Below, piece by piece: positions 1 through 7,707 of a stretch of 64,000 nucleotides of DNA. Numbering within the stretch: position 1 is the first letter of the stretch; each line of letters opens with the position of its first letter. The position numbers and the translations under genes are program-made. Origin of the DNA: Flavobacterium sp. CF108 (lineage in GTDB: Bacteria > Bacteroidota > Bacteroidia > Flavobacteriales > Flavobacteriaceae); the NCBI RefSeq assembly GCF_900129795.1, contig NZ_FQWW01000003.1, positions 558,001 to 622,000 on the forward strand, read 5' to 3'. Under the pieces are notes generated by a model. That model was not told where the DNA came from, did no database searches, and saw only the letters and a list, made by a program, of their open reading frames with translations.

Positions 1-1
1 T

Positions 2-280
2 CTTGTAAGCATTCATCCATTTTATGATGGAAATGGTAGAACTTCTCGTTTGATAATGAATTATATTCAGGCTTTTTATGAGCTTCCTTTAGCAATTGTA
101 AATAGTGAGGATAAACAAGAATATATTCAGGTTTTGATTGATACAAGAGAAAAAGAAGATATTAAAATTTTTAGAAACTTCATGAAAAAGCAATATGAAG
201 AATATCTTTTAAATGAAATAAAAAAATTCGAAGACAGCTTTTCATCAAAATCAAATAAAGGATTTAGTTTTCTTTTTTAA
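2..280 (+). CDS. Fic/DOC family protein, C-terminal part (5' end outside window)
   Basis: Reading frame 2 is open from the window edge to a stop at 278-280 and gives about 92 residues. It begins LVSIHPFYDGNGRTSR, which contains the complete Fic motif HPFxxGNGRxxR with the catalytic His and the phosphate-binding Asn and Arg. Fic enzymes usually transfer AMP or another phosphate-containing group from a nucleotide to a target hydroxyl. The N-terminal part, where an inhibitory helix might lie, is outside the window, so regulation and substrate cannot be judged. A tRNA-like fragment and a hairpin terminator follow within 70 bases. The family call is secure; target and exact chemistry are unknown. 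Confidence 0.85.
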   Translation, partial: LVSIHPFYDGNGRTSRLIMNYIQAFYELPLAIVNSEDKQEYIQVLIDTREKEDIKIFRNFMKKQYEEYLLNEIKKFEDSFSSKSNKGFSFLF

Positions 281-316
281 AATGAATTTATAGAATATCT
301 GTTTTGATTGGGATAG

Positions 317-343
317 TCGAAGGTTCGAATTCTTCTGCGTTTA
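317..343 (+). other. tRNA 3'-end-like fragment (T-arm only)
   Basis: GAAGG-TTCGAAT-TCTTC (319-335) forms a five-pair T-stem with a canonical seven-base TTCGAAT loop, and seven acceptor-like bases (336-342) and an A follow. No matching 5' acceptor strand, D-arm or anticodon arm lies upstream, where the Fic gene ends instead. It may be the duplicated 3' end of a tRNA or tmRNA gene left by integration of a mobile element, or chance. The tRNA identity could not be assigned. Confidence 0.35.
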
Positions 344-345
344 CG

Positions 346-374
346 AAAAGCTACTCAAATCGAGTGGCTTTTTT
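346..374 (+). terminator. Intrinsic terminator
   Basis: AGCTACTC (349-356) pairs with GAGTGGCT (362-369) around a five-base loop, with one G-T pair. The stem can extend through flanking A/T pairs and a run of T follows. It would end transcripts coming from the Fic gene and the tRNA-like fragment. Bases 375-440 show no further feature. Confidence 0.65.
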
Positions 375-440
375 GTTTTGGTATATTTACTTAAAAGTGC
401 TTTTTGTATAAAAATTTGTACATATTTTTAATAGTATAAG

Positions 441-528
441 CAAAAAAGTCCCACCGAAGCAGGACTAAAGATTTTCATCTACGGCATATAGCCTTATTGT
501 GATAAGATTAAAGATTAGAAATTTTAAT
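441..528 (-). ncRNA. tracrRNA of the type II-C CRISPR-Cas9 system
   Basis: On the minus strand, an anti-repeat at about 521-497 (TTTCTAATCTTTAATC then TTATCACAA) is complementary, with few mismatches, to the 5' two thirds of the CRISPR repeat. Next come the short nexus stem GGC-TATAT-GCC, a small AGAT-GAAA-ATCT hairpin and a terminator hairpin with eight pairs and a TTCG tetraloop (447-466), followed by a T run. This is the standard order of a tracrRNA: anti-repeat, nexus, 3' hairpins. The anti-repeat polarity means crRNAs are read from the plus strand of the array. The RNA is about 88 nt. The start is inferred from the promoter at 535-542, and the gene is divergent from cas9. Confidence 0.9.
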
Positions 529-534
529 CAGTCA

Positions 535-542
535 CAAATATA
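535..542 (-). promoter_or_regulatory. Promoter -7 element for tracrRNA
   Basis: The minus strand reads TATATTTG, an exact match to the Bacteroidota -7 consensus TAnnTTTG. It lies about seven bases before the expected tracrRNA start. No clear TTTG -33 element is visible. Confidence 0.6.
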
Positions 543-632
543 TAGAAAAAATATTCTGGTTAGAAAAAGGAAAACCGTAATTGTCTTAATTTTTTTTATA
601 GTAAATTCCATGCAGATTAAATTTTAATAACT

Positions 633-3600
633 ATGGCAAAAATTTTAGGATTAGATTTAGGGACTAACTCAATAGGTTGGGCGTTAATTGATGATAAGTT
701 AAATAAGATTTTAGGAATAGGAAGTAGAATATTTCCAATGGGTGTAGAAAATCTTGGCGATGGTGATAACGAAATGTCTAAAAATGCTAGTAGAACTGGA
801 GCAAGAGGAGTCCGACGCCAATTTTTTAGAAGAAGATTAAGAAAGAAAATTTTACTTCAAAAACTTTCTGAAAATAAGATGTGTCCAATGGATGCTAAAG
901 ATTTTGAAGATTGGAAAAAAACAAAATTATTTCCAACTGAAAAGCTGGCAAAATGGTTTGCATTAAATCCGTATGAACTTCGACAAAAAGCTTTAAATGA
1001 AAAATTATCATTAGAAGAAATTGGCAGGATTTTTTATCATTTAATTCAAAGACGTGGATTTTTGAGTAATAGCAGAAAAGGAGGTAATGACGATGGGGCT
1101 ATTTTTAAAGGGAATGCAAAGGAAGGAAAAATAGGAATTGATGATACGTTAGAAAGTATTGAAGGGAAAACATTAGGTTCTTATTTATATGAAATATACC
1201 CAAAACAGAACCAACCTTTTCAGGATGGCTTGGAAAGAATTAGAAATAGATATACAACTCGTAAAATGTATGTTGACGAATTTGAATTGATATGGAGTAA
1301 ACAAGCACAATTCTATTCAAATTTAAATGAAGAATTGAAAACTTTATTTGGAGGAAGAAAACTGGATGGTTACAAAGAAGATGGAGTTTTATTTCATCAA
1401 CGGCCATTGCGCTCGCAAAAACATTTGGTTGGCAATTGTTCTTTTGAGCCAACGAAAACTAAATGTCCAATAAGTGCTATTCCTTTTGAAATGTTCAGAA
1501 TTTATCAATGGGTAAATACAGTTGAATATAATGGAAAGAAGATTGCTCAGGAAGAAAAAGATAAAATAATTGAGCAATTATTATCATCCGATAAAATTGA
1601 GTTTAAAAAATTACGAAAAGCGATTGGTAAAGAAAGTGCTGAGTTCAAATTCAATTATAAAGATGATGATAAAATTGTTGGAACATATACTATTTCTAAT
1701 CTGTCAAATAAAAAATTCTTCGGTAAAAAATGGTTTGATTTTTCAGATAAAGAACAAGAAGATATTTGGCATGTTTTATATTTTTTTGACAGTAAATCAA
1801 ATCTTAAAGAATATGCTGTTAAAAATTGGAATTTTACAGAAGAACAAGCTGTTGCAATATCAAAATTTAATGTAAAAGATGGTTATGCAAGTTTGAGCAG
1901 AAAAGCAATAGGAAGTATTTTGCCATTTATGCAACAAGGATATATGTATGATGTTGCTGTTGTAATGGGAGGAATTAAAAATGCTTTTGGCGATAGTTGG
2001 CAAAATGATACTGTTGAAAATAATCAAAAGCAATTAGATTTAATTGATAATGTTGAAGGAATTGTCAGATCAAAAACTTCTGGAGGTTTTATAGATATAG
2101 TAAAAGATTTACTTCGTAAAGAGTTTGGATTTAACGAAAAACAATTAAAAAAACTCTATCATCATTCTGCGACAATTGATGTAGCAGCATTGTTAGAAAA
2201 ATTGCCTGTTGGCAAAGAAGCCGATAAGGAAATTCAAGCTATTAGAAATCCTATAGTTATTACTGCATTGTTTGAATTGCGGAAGCTTGTTAATGAATTA
2301 ATTGATGAATATGGGCAATTTGATGAAATAAAAGTAGAAATGGCTCGTGATTTAAAAATATCTAAATCACAACGAAATAAAATTCGCAGAGATCAAAAAC
2401 GATTGGAACGAGAAAATGATAGAGTAAAAAAGGAAGTAGAAAAATACACAAGAGTTTCTCACGATAATATTTTGAAATTTAAACTTTGGGAAGAGTGTAA
2501 ACAGACTTGTGCATATACAGGTATTCCAATTCCTATTGCTAAATTATTTACAGGTGAAGTTCAAATAGAGCATATCCATCCTTGGAGTCGTTCGCTAAAC
2601 GATAGTTTCAATAATAAAACATTGTGTTATGCGGATGAAAATAGACGAAAAGGAGATAAAACACCTTTTGAATTTTATGGAAATGATGAATCTAATTGGT
2701 CAAGTATTAAAGAAAGAGCATTGAAATTATTTTCTGATACAAAAGAATATCCAAATGCATATCAAAAATTCAAACGATTTGTACAACAAAAGTTTGATGA
2801 TGACTTTTCTTCAAGACAATTAAATGATACACGATTTATAAGCAAGGAAGCTAAAAATTATTTGACTCAAATATGTAATAAAGTATCAGTTTTTCCAGGG
2901 CAAATGACTGCAAATCTGCGTCAGAAATGGGGTTTAAATACTGTTTTAAATGATGAGAATGCTAAAACGCGTGAAGATCATCGTCATCATGCAATAGATG
3001 CTTTGGTTATGGCTTGTGGCAAGGCCAGTTATTTGCAAGAATTATCAAAATGGAATCGTTATAATAGAAATTATGATTTAAAAGATTTTCCTATGCCATG
3101 GGAAACATTTCGTTTTGATGCGGAAAAAGCAGTTGATAAAATATTGATTTCTCATAAAAGACTAAATAATATTGTAACCATTAGAACACATAAAGTAGAA
3201 AAAAATGGAAAAACATATATCAATAAAGGAGTTGCTGCACGAGGTCAATTACATAAAGAAACGGTTTTTGGAAAACGAAACTTTAATGGAGAAGAAGCAT
3301 TTCACGTTAGAAAAACAATAGATAGTTTAACCACCGAAAAGCAATTAGAAAAGGTAGTTGATGAAACCATTAAAGAATTAATACATAAAAGAATTCAAGA
3401 ATTAGGAGGATTTGTAAAAGGATCCATTCCTTTAAATACATTTTTTATTGTTGATGAAAATGGAATTAAACAACCGCAAATATTTTTGTCTAACAAAAAT
3501 GGAAGTCCAGTTCCTGTTTTAAAAATAAGAATGAAAGAAAATATAGGTGGTGCTGAGCAGTTAAAAGATAATCTAAATCAATGGGTAAATCCAAGAAATA

Positions 3601-4025
3601 ATCATCATGTATTAATTTATAAAGATGAAAAAGGAAATTTAAAAGAAGAGGTAGTTACATTTTGGACTGTTGTAGAAAGAAAAAGAAAAGGATTTCCAAC
3701 TTATCAATTGCCAGCAGATGGAAGTAAAATAATTACCACTTTGCATATTAATGATATGTTTTTATTAGGATTAAATGAAGATGAAATTAATTGGGAGAAT
3801 CCTGATTTTGATTTACTAAAAGAACATTTGTATCGAGTGCAGAAATTGTCATCTAAGTTCTATGAATTTCGACAAGGTTCACAAGCATCGATTCAAAATA
3901 ATTTTTTGCCATTTTACAGAAGAATCACTGGTTATGGAGAAGGAATAGGAGGTTGGTTAACTCACAATCCGATAAAAGTAAAAATTTCAGTTTCAGGAAA
4001 AATTTCAAAATATAATTTTATTTAA
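633..4025 (+). CDS. cas9: CRISPR-associated endonuclease Cas9, compact type II-C
   Basis: This RNA-guided DNA nuclease has 1130 residues, well below the roughly 1400 of many Bacteroidota Cas9 proteins and close to the compact II-C enzymes. Visible parts in order: RuvC-I with D8 in ILGLDLGTNSIGW; an arginine-rich bridge helix near 53-77; a REC region; RuvC-II with E569 in IKVEMARDL; the HNH domain with H647 in VQIEHIHPWSRS and the later DSFNNK and ENRRKGDKTPFE motifs; RuvC-III with HHAIDALVMA (H785, H786, D789); then a PAM-interacting C-terminus. All expected nuclease residues are present, so both strands should be cut. The HNH motif has Glu before the catalytic His where SpCas9 has Asp. The divergent tracrRNA lies directly upstream. 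The PAM cannot be read from sequence. Confidence 0.97.
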   Translation: MAKILGLDLGTNSIGWALIDDKLNKILGIGSRIFPMGVENLGDGDNEMSKNASRTGARGVRRQFFRRRLRKKILLQKLSENKMCPMDAKDFEDWKKTKLFPTEKLAKWFALNPYELRQKALNEKLSLEEIGRIFYHLIQRRGFLSNSRKGGNDDGAIFKGNAKEGKIGIDDTLESIEGKTLGSYLYEIYPKQNQPFQDGLERIRNRYTTRKMYVDEFELIWSKQAQFYSNLNEELKTLFGGRKLDGYKEDGVLFHQRPLRSQKHLVGNCSFEPTKTKCPISAIPFEMFRIYQWVNTVEYNGKKIAQEEKDKIIEQLLSSDKIEFKKLRKAIGKESAEFKFNYKDDDKIVGTYTISNLSNKKFFGKKWFDFSDKEQEDIWHVLYFFDSKSNLKEYAVKNWNFTEEQAVAISKFNVKDGYASLSRKAIGSILPFMQQGYMYDVAVVMGGIKNAFGDSWQNDTVENNQKQLDLIDNVEGIVRSKTSGGFIDIVKDLLRKEFGFNEKQLKKLYHHSATIDVAALLEKLPVGKEADKEIQAIRNPIVITALFELRKLVNELIDEYGQFDEIKVEMARDLKISKSQRNKIRRDQKRLERENDRVKKEVEKYTRVSHDNILKFKLWEECKQTCAYTGIPIPIAKLFTGEVQIEHIHPWSRSLNDSFNNKTLCYADENRRKGDKTPFEFYGNDESNWSSIKERALKLFSDTKEYPNAYQKFKRFVQQKFDDDFSSRQLNDTRFISKEAKNYLTQICNKVSVFPGQMTANLRQKWGLNTVLNDENAKTREDHRHHAIDALVMACGKASYLQELSKWNRYNRNYDLKDFPMPWETFRFDAEKAVDKILISHKRLNNIVTIRTHKVEKNGKTYINKGVAARGQLHKETVFGKRNFNGEEAFHVRKTIDSLTTEKQLEKVVDETIKELIHKRIQELGGFVKGSIPLNTFFIVDENGIKQPQIFLSNKNGSPVPVLKIRMKENIGGAEQLKDNLNQWVNPRNNHHVLIYKDEKGNLKEEVVTFWTVVERKRKGFPTYQLPADGSKIITTLHINDMFLLGLNEDEINWENPDFDLLKEHLYRVQKLSSKFYEFRQGSQASIQNNFLPFYRRITGYGEGIGGWLTHNPIKVKISVSGKISKYNFI

Positions 4026-4029
4026 AAAT

Positions 4030-4049
4030 TTGGTGTAAATTTACACCAA
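4030..4049. promoter_or_regulatory. Palindromic operator of the parDE-like module
   Basis: TTGGTGTAAATTTACACCAA is a perfect 20-bp palindrome starting five bases after the cas9 stop codon and ending 14 bases before the antitoxin start. Ribbon-helix-helix antitoxins usually repress their own operon through such sites, so this is the likely ParD binding site. Its position suggests the pair has its own promoter. Confidence 0.7.
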
Positions 4050-4063
4050 TTGAAATTATTGTT

Positions 4064-4309
4064 ATGACACGACAAAGTATATCCTTAACTGCACCTAATG
4101 AAGAGTGGTTAAAAAATCAGGTTAGTAAAGAAGAATTTAGTAGTAAAAGTGAAGCTATTAACTATTTGATTAAGCAAGCTCGTTCACAAGATGAATATTA
4201 TGAGTTTGTGAGGGCTAAAATAGATAAAGGAGAAAAAAGCGGTTTTGTAAAAAAACAAACTAGAGAAGAAATGTTATCAGAATTCAAAAAAGATCTGCCT
4301 AATGTATAG
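4064..4309 (+). CDS. ParD-like ribbon-helix-helix antitoxin
   Basis: An 81-residue protein. The N-terminus (MTRQSISLTAPNEEWLKNQV) is the beta strand and first helix of a ParD/CopG-type DNA-binding domain, and EEFSSKSEAINYLIKQAR matches the ParD signature. The charged C-terminal part (about 45-81) is the usual toxin-binding tail. It overlaps the toxin gene by eight bases, the common arrangement for coupled translation. It lies between cas9 and the CRISPR array, an unusual place. It should neutralise the downstream toxin and autoregulate through the palindrome at 4030-4049. Confidence 0.85.
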   Translation: MTRQSISLTAPNEEWLKNQVSKEEFSSKSEAINYLIKQARSQDEYYEFVRAKIDKGEKSGFVKKQTREEMLSEFKKDLPNV

Positions 4310-4598
4310 CTATTATTTAAGTAGCGAAGCCAAAGAAGATTTAAGAAGAATTTATTATTATGGGGTTGGTAAGTTTGGCGTTAATCAAGCGGATAACTAT
4401 TTTAATATGTTTTATGATTGTTTTGATAGAATAGAGGGAAATCCTTTTTTATTTCCATCAGCCGACCACATCAAGAAAGGATATCGGTATTGTGTTTGTG
4501 GTGTTGATACTATTTACTATCAAATCAATGGGAATAAAAGGATAGAGATTATTACCATTATTGGAAGACAAGATTTTGATAGTAGTTCTTTGACATAA
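4302..4598 (+). CDS. RelE/ParE family toxin
   Basis: A 98-residue basic protein with the RelE/ParE fold signature: SSEAKEDLRRIYYYGVGKFG near the N-terminus, a middle stretch with NPFLFPSADHIKKGYRYCVCG, and a final YYQINGNKRIEIITIIGRQD. That ending is typical of ParE-type toxins, where a late Arg precedes the last strand. ParE proteins inhibit DNA gyrase and RelE proteins cut mRNA. The ParD-type partner favours ParE, but the target is not proven. The stop lies only about 20 bases before the CRISPR leader hairpin, so readthrough from this operon could enter the array. Confidence 0.85.
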   Translation: MYSYYLSSEAKEDLRRIYYYGVGKFGVNQADNYFNMFYDCFDRIEGNPFLFPSADHIKKGYRYCVCGVDTIYYQINGNKRIEIITIIGRQDFDSSSLT

Positions 4599-4619
4599 GC
4601 AATTCAAATCTTAAACATC

Positions 4620-4684
4620 CAAACCACAACGGAAAGGTATGGCATTCACCCAGTAGGAATACCATACCTTTCCGTTGTGGTTTG
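4620..4684 (+). promoter_or_regulatory. Leader hairpin overlapping the first CRISPR repeat
   Basis: The arms 4620-4647 and 4657-4684 are reverse complements over 28 positions with one mismatch (4643/4661), around a nine-base loop. The right arm contains the first 11 bases of repeat 1; the left arm therefore carries an anti-repeat, CAAACCACAAC. In a rightward transcript the first repeat would be held in a very stable stem. Leader RNA structures that pair with the first repeat are known in some other type II systems; the function here is inferred. Confidence 0.8.
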
Positions 4685-7212
4685 ATTAAAGATTAGAAAA
4701 CACGATATTTCTATAGCCATTTTAAGGTAATTTCATTATGTTGTGGTTTGATTAAAGATTAGAAAACACGATATTAACATTTATTGGATATATTTTTAAT
4801 CAAAAGTTGTGGTTTGATTAAAGATTAGAAAACACGATATTTCAATCAATTTATTAAATTCTGTCCAGTCTGTTGTGGTTTGATTAAAGATTAGAAAACA
4901 CGATATTAATTGAAACAGTATTATTTTATCAAAGCGGTTGTGGTTTGATTAAAGATTAGAAAACACGATATTAGGATCCGGGACACACGACATGTAATAC
5001 TGTTGTGGTTTGATTAAAGATTAGAAAACACGATATTTATCCTATAAAGTAATGTTCGAGATAGACAGTTGTGGTTTGATTAAAGATTAGAAAACACGAT
5101 ATTCCCTTTTACTTTTAAAGTTTCAGGATCACAGTTGTGGTTTGATTAAAGATTAGAAAACACGATATTCAAACGTAACTGAATTTATGCTTTGGGATGG
5201 TTGTGGTTTGATTAAAGATTAGAAAACACGATATTGGAACAATGCAATTAGTTGAAGAAACTATGTTGTGGTTTGATTAAAGATTAGAAAACACGATATT
5301 TATCGAATAACATTCCAATTCTTATAGATGGTTGTGGTTTGATTAAAGATTAGAAAACACGATATTTGAACTTGCACAACTTATTACTAAAAACAGTTGT
5401 GGTTTGATTAAAGATTAGAAAACACGATATTCAAAAGGCCTTACACCAAAACTTTCTTTATGTTGTGGTTTGATTAAAGATTAGAAAACACGATATTTCG
5501 TTGTTTTTTATTGATGTTCTCATTGTTGTTGTGGTTTGATTAAAGATTAGAAAACACGATATTGCTTACAAAGAATTACGCTTACAACAACATGTTGTGG
5601 TTTGATTAAAGATTAGAAAACACGATATTTGGAATATTTTTATAATTTTACAGTCTAACGTTGTGGTTTGATTAAAGATTAGAAAACACGATATTTATTT
5701 TATCATTTATCCAACCGTATTTATTGTTGTGGTTTGATTAAAGATTAGAAAACACGATATTAAAAATCAAAGTCAAACTTTTGATTATATGGTTGTGGTT
5801 TGATTAAAGATTAGAAAACACGATATTCCTCCATAAATTATGAAGCATAAAACAATAGTTGTGGTTTGATTAAAGATTAGAAAACACGATATTTAACTTA
5901 AAAAATGCAACATAACCTATTAGTTGTGGTTTGATTAAAGATTAGAAAACACGATATTGATAAATCATTAAAGTATTCATCCCAGTCAGTTGTGGTTTGA
6001 TTAAAGATTAGAAAACACGATATTGACGATATAATGCTCCGTCATGCACGTATAGTTGTGGTTTGATTAAAGATTAGAAAACACGATATTGAAAAATATA
6101 AATCCCTTGACCTGAGTCTGTTGTGGTTTGATTAAAGATTAGAAAACACGATATTCAGATTCAAAAACCACTTGAAGAGGGATCTGTTGTGGTTTGATTA
6201 AAGATTAGAAAACACGATATTATAGTTTAATTAGTGCTTAAATCGGTTATTGTTGTGGTTTGATTAAAGATTAGAAAACACGATATTCTTTTCGTACTTT
6301 ATATCATACAATTCAGGCGTTGTGGTTTGATTAAAGATTAGAAAACACGATATTTGAGCGGCTTATTTAATCTATCATAGAAATGTTGTGGTTTGATTAA
6401 AGATTAGAAAACACGATATTCTGTTGATTAATTCCCGTAGCCCCGGCCGTGTTGTGGTTTGATTAAAGATTAGAAAACACGATATTCTAGATATAGATTA
6501 CTTATACCTTTATCTAGTTGTGGTTTGATTAAAGATTAGAAAACACGATATTAAGCAAAACCGATAAAACAAACCACAAACGGTTGTGGTTTGATTAAAG
6601 ATTAGAAAACACGATATTACAGGTTTGTTGTTGGTGTAATCCCATATTGTTGTGGTTTGATTAAAGATTAGAAAACACGATATTTCTTCCGGCAAATGAG
6701 AGCCATTCTCAAGGTTGTGGTTTGATTAAAGATTAGAAAACACGATATTTTTCTTTGTTTGAAAATTTATCACCAGCCAGTTGTGGTTTGATTAAAGATT
6801 AGAAAACACGATATTTGTGGAATTTTTAACGTCTTTTGCTGTTATGTTGTGGTTTGATTAAAGATTAGAAAACACGATATTATAACCTGCTATTTCGATA
6901 CGATAGTCTTAGTTGTGGTTTGATTAAAGATTAGAAAACACGATATTAAGATAAAACGAACATTATCGCCTTTTCCTGTTGTGGTTTGATTAAAGATTAG
7001 AAAACACGATATTAAATGAAAAAATATATAAATGAAGCTGAAAGTTGTGGTTTGATTAAAGATTAGAAAACACGATATTATTTTACCGTCGTGTTTCATT
7101 TTGATCTTAGTTGTGGTTTGATTAAAGATTAGAAAACACGATATTTTTGTTCTGCCATCTGAACTAACACCCGAACGTTGTGGTTTGATTAAAGATTAGA
7201 AAACACGATATT
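4674..7212 (+). CRISPR. CRISPR array, 39 repeats and 38 spacers (type II-C)
   Basis: Repeats of 36 bp start GTTGTGGTTTGATTAA and end AACACGATATT. By eye all 39 copies are identical, from 4674-4709 to 7177-7212. Spacers are 29-31 nt, mostly 30. The strand is set by the tracrRNA: the anti-repeat pairs with the repeat's 5' end next to the nexus, so crRNAs are read rightward with the spacer 5' of the repeat. The absence of repeat decay inside the array suggests recent, active acquisition. The leader side is probably the left, where the hairpin lies, because a decayed repeat remnant follows on the right. Spacer origins cannot be told from this window. Confidence 0.98.
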
Positions 7213-7236
7213 AGTTGGCTTGTTTCCTTCTGATAT

Positions 7237-7260
7237 ATAATGGTTTAGATTCGAATATCG
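7237..7260 (+). repeat. Possible degenerate terminal CRISPR repeat
   Basis: TGGTTTAGATTCGAATATCG at 7241-7260 resembles the repeat (TGGTTT, then AGATT-GAA, then ATAT) if about six internal bases were lost. It sits 24 bases beyond the last perfect repeat. Decayed repeats usually mark the old, leader-distal end of an array, which would put the leader on the left. The match is partial and could be chance. Confidence 0.35.
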
Positions 7261-7264
7261 TTTA

Positions 7265-7313
7265 AAAAAATGTCTCTTTTATGGTTTGATAACCCATAAT
7301 TGAGGCATTTTTT
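7265..7313. terminator. Bidirectional terminator between array and cas2
   Basis: AAAAAATGTCTC (7265-7276) pairs with GAGGCATTTTTT (7302-7313), 12 pairs including one G-T. A second small stem (TTATGG/CCATAA) lies inside the loop. Flanking A and T runs let it work on both strands, ending the rightward array transcript. Between it and the cas2 stop (7314-7377) nothing else is visible. Confidence 0.7.
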
Positions 7314-7377
7314 CTATTACAGGGTTTAGTGAATAAGGTTTTAGTCTATGAGACTTATTGAAGATTATAAAGCAATA

Positions 7378-7707
7378 TTAAAATAACTCTAATTGTGTAG
7401 GTTGAGGTGCAGAAGGTAAGGCTGCTTTTCCCCAAAAATTCAAAATATTACCAAATTGTTTATCAGTTATTCGAAGTACACTTACTTTTCCTAAAGGTGG
7501 TAATAGTTTGTGGATTCTCTTTTCATGGACATCAGCGCTTTCACTGCTTGCACAGTGGCGTACATAAACAGAATATTGCATCATTGAAAATCCATCTTTC
7601 AATAAATTGTTTCTAAATCCAGATGCATTTCGTCTGTCTTTTTTTGTTTCTGTGGGGAGGTCAAAAAAAACAAACAGCCACATTATTCGATATCCGTTAA
7701 GCTCCAT
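7378..7707 (-). CDS. cas2: CRISPR-associated endoribonuclease Cas2
   Basis: A 109-residue Cas2, the partner that bridges Cas1 dimers in the spacer-integration complex. YRIMWLFVFFDLPTETKKDRR is the first strand with the conserved Asp, and MMQYSVYVRHC and the late GKVSVLRITDKQFG fit Bacteroidota type II Cas2 proteins. Two starts are possible. The chosen one gives MELNGYRIMW, which resembles the extended N-terminus of relatives and overlaps cas1 by 25 bases. A later ATG at 7683 overlaps the cas1 stop as TAATG and would give 101 residues. It is translated after cas1 and points at the array. Confidence 0.93.
   Translation of the reverse strand: MELNGYRIMWLFVFFDLPTETKKDRRNASGFRNNLLKDGFSMMQYSVYVRHCASSESADVHEKRIHKLLPPLGKVSVLRITDKQFGNILNFWGKAALPSAPQPTQLELF

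Noticed and set aside
1240-1875. Small ORFs in other frames of cas9
   Set aside because: They overlap conserved Cas9 REC-domain sequence and have no recognisable domain.
6510-7099. Minus-strand ORFs of 61 and 69 codons made of ISCFLIFNQTTT units
   Set aside because: They are translations of CRISPR repeats and spacers, with no start context and no independent evidence of coding.
4674-7212. A promoter inside every repeat, as in Neisseria II-C arrays
   Set aside because: The repeat has a TTTG but no TAnnTTTG at proper distance; nothing supports transcription from each repeat.
7265-7313. Loop sequence ATGGTTTGATAA as another CRISPR repeat copy
   Set aside because: Only about nine bases match and they are part of the inner stem of the terminator.
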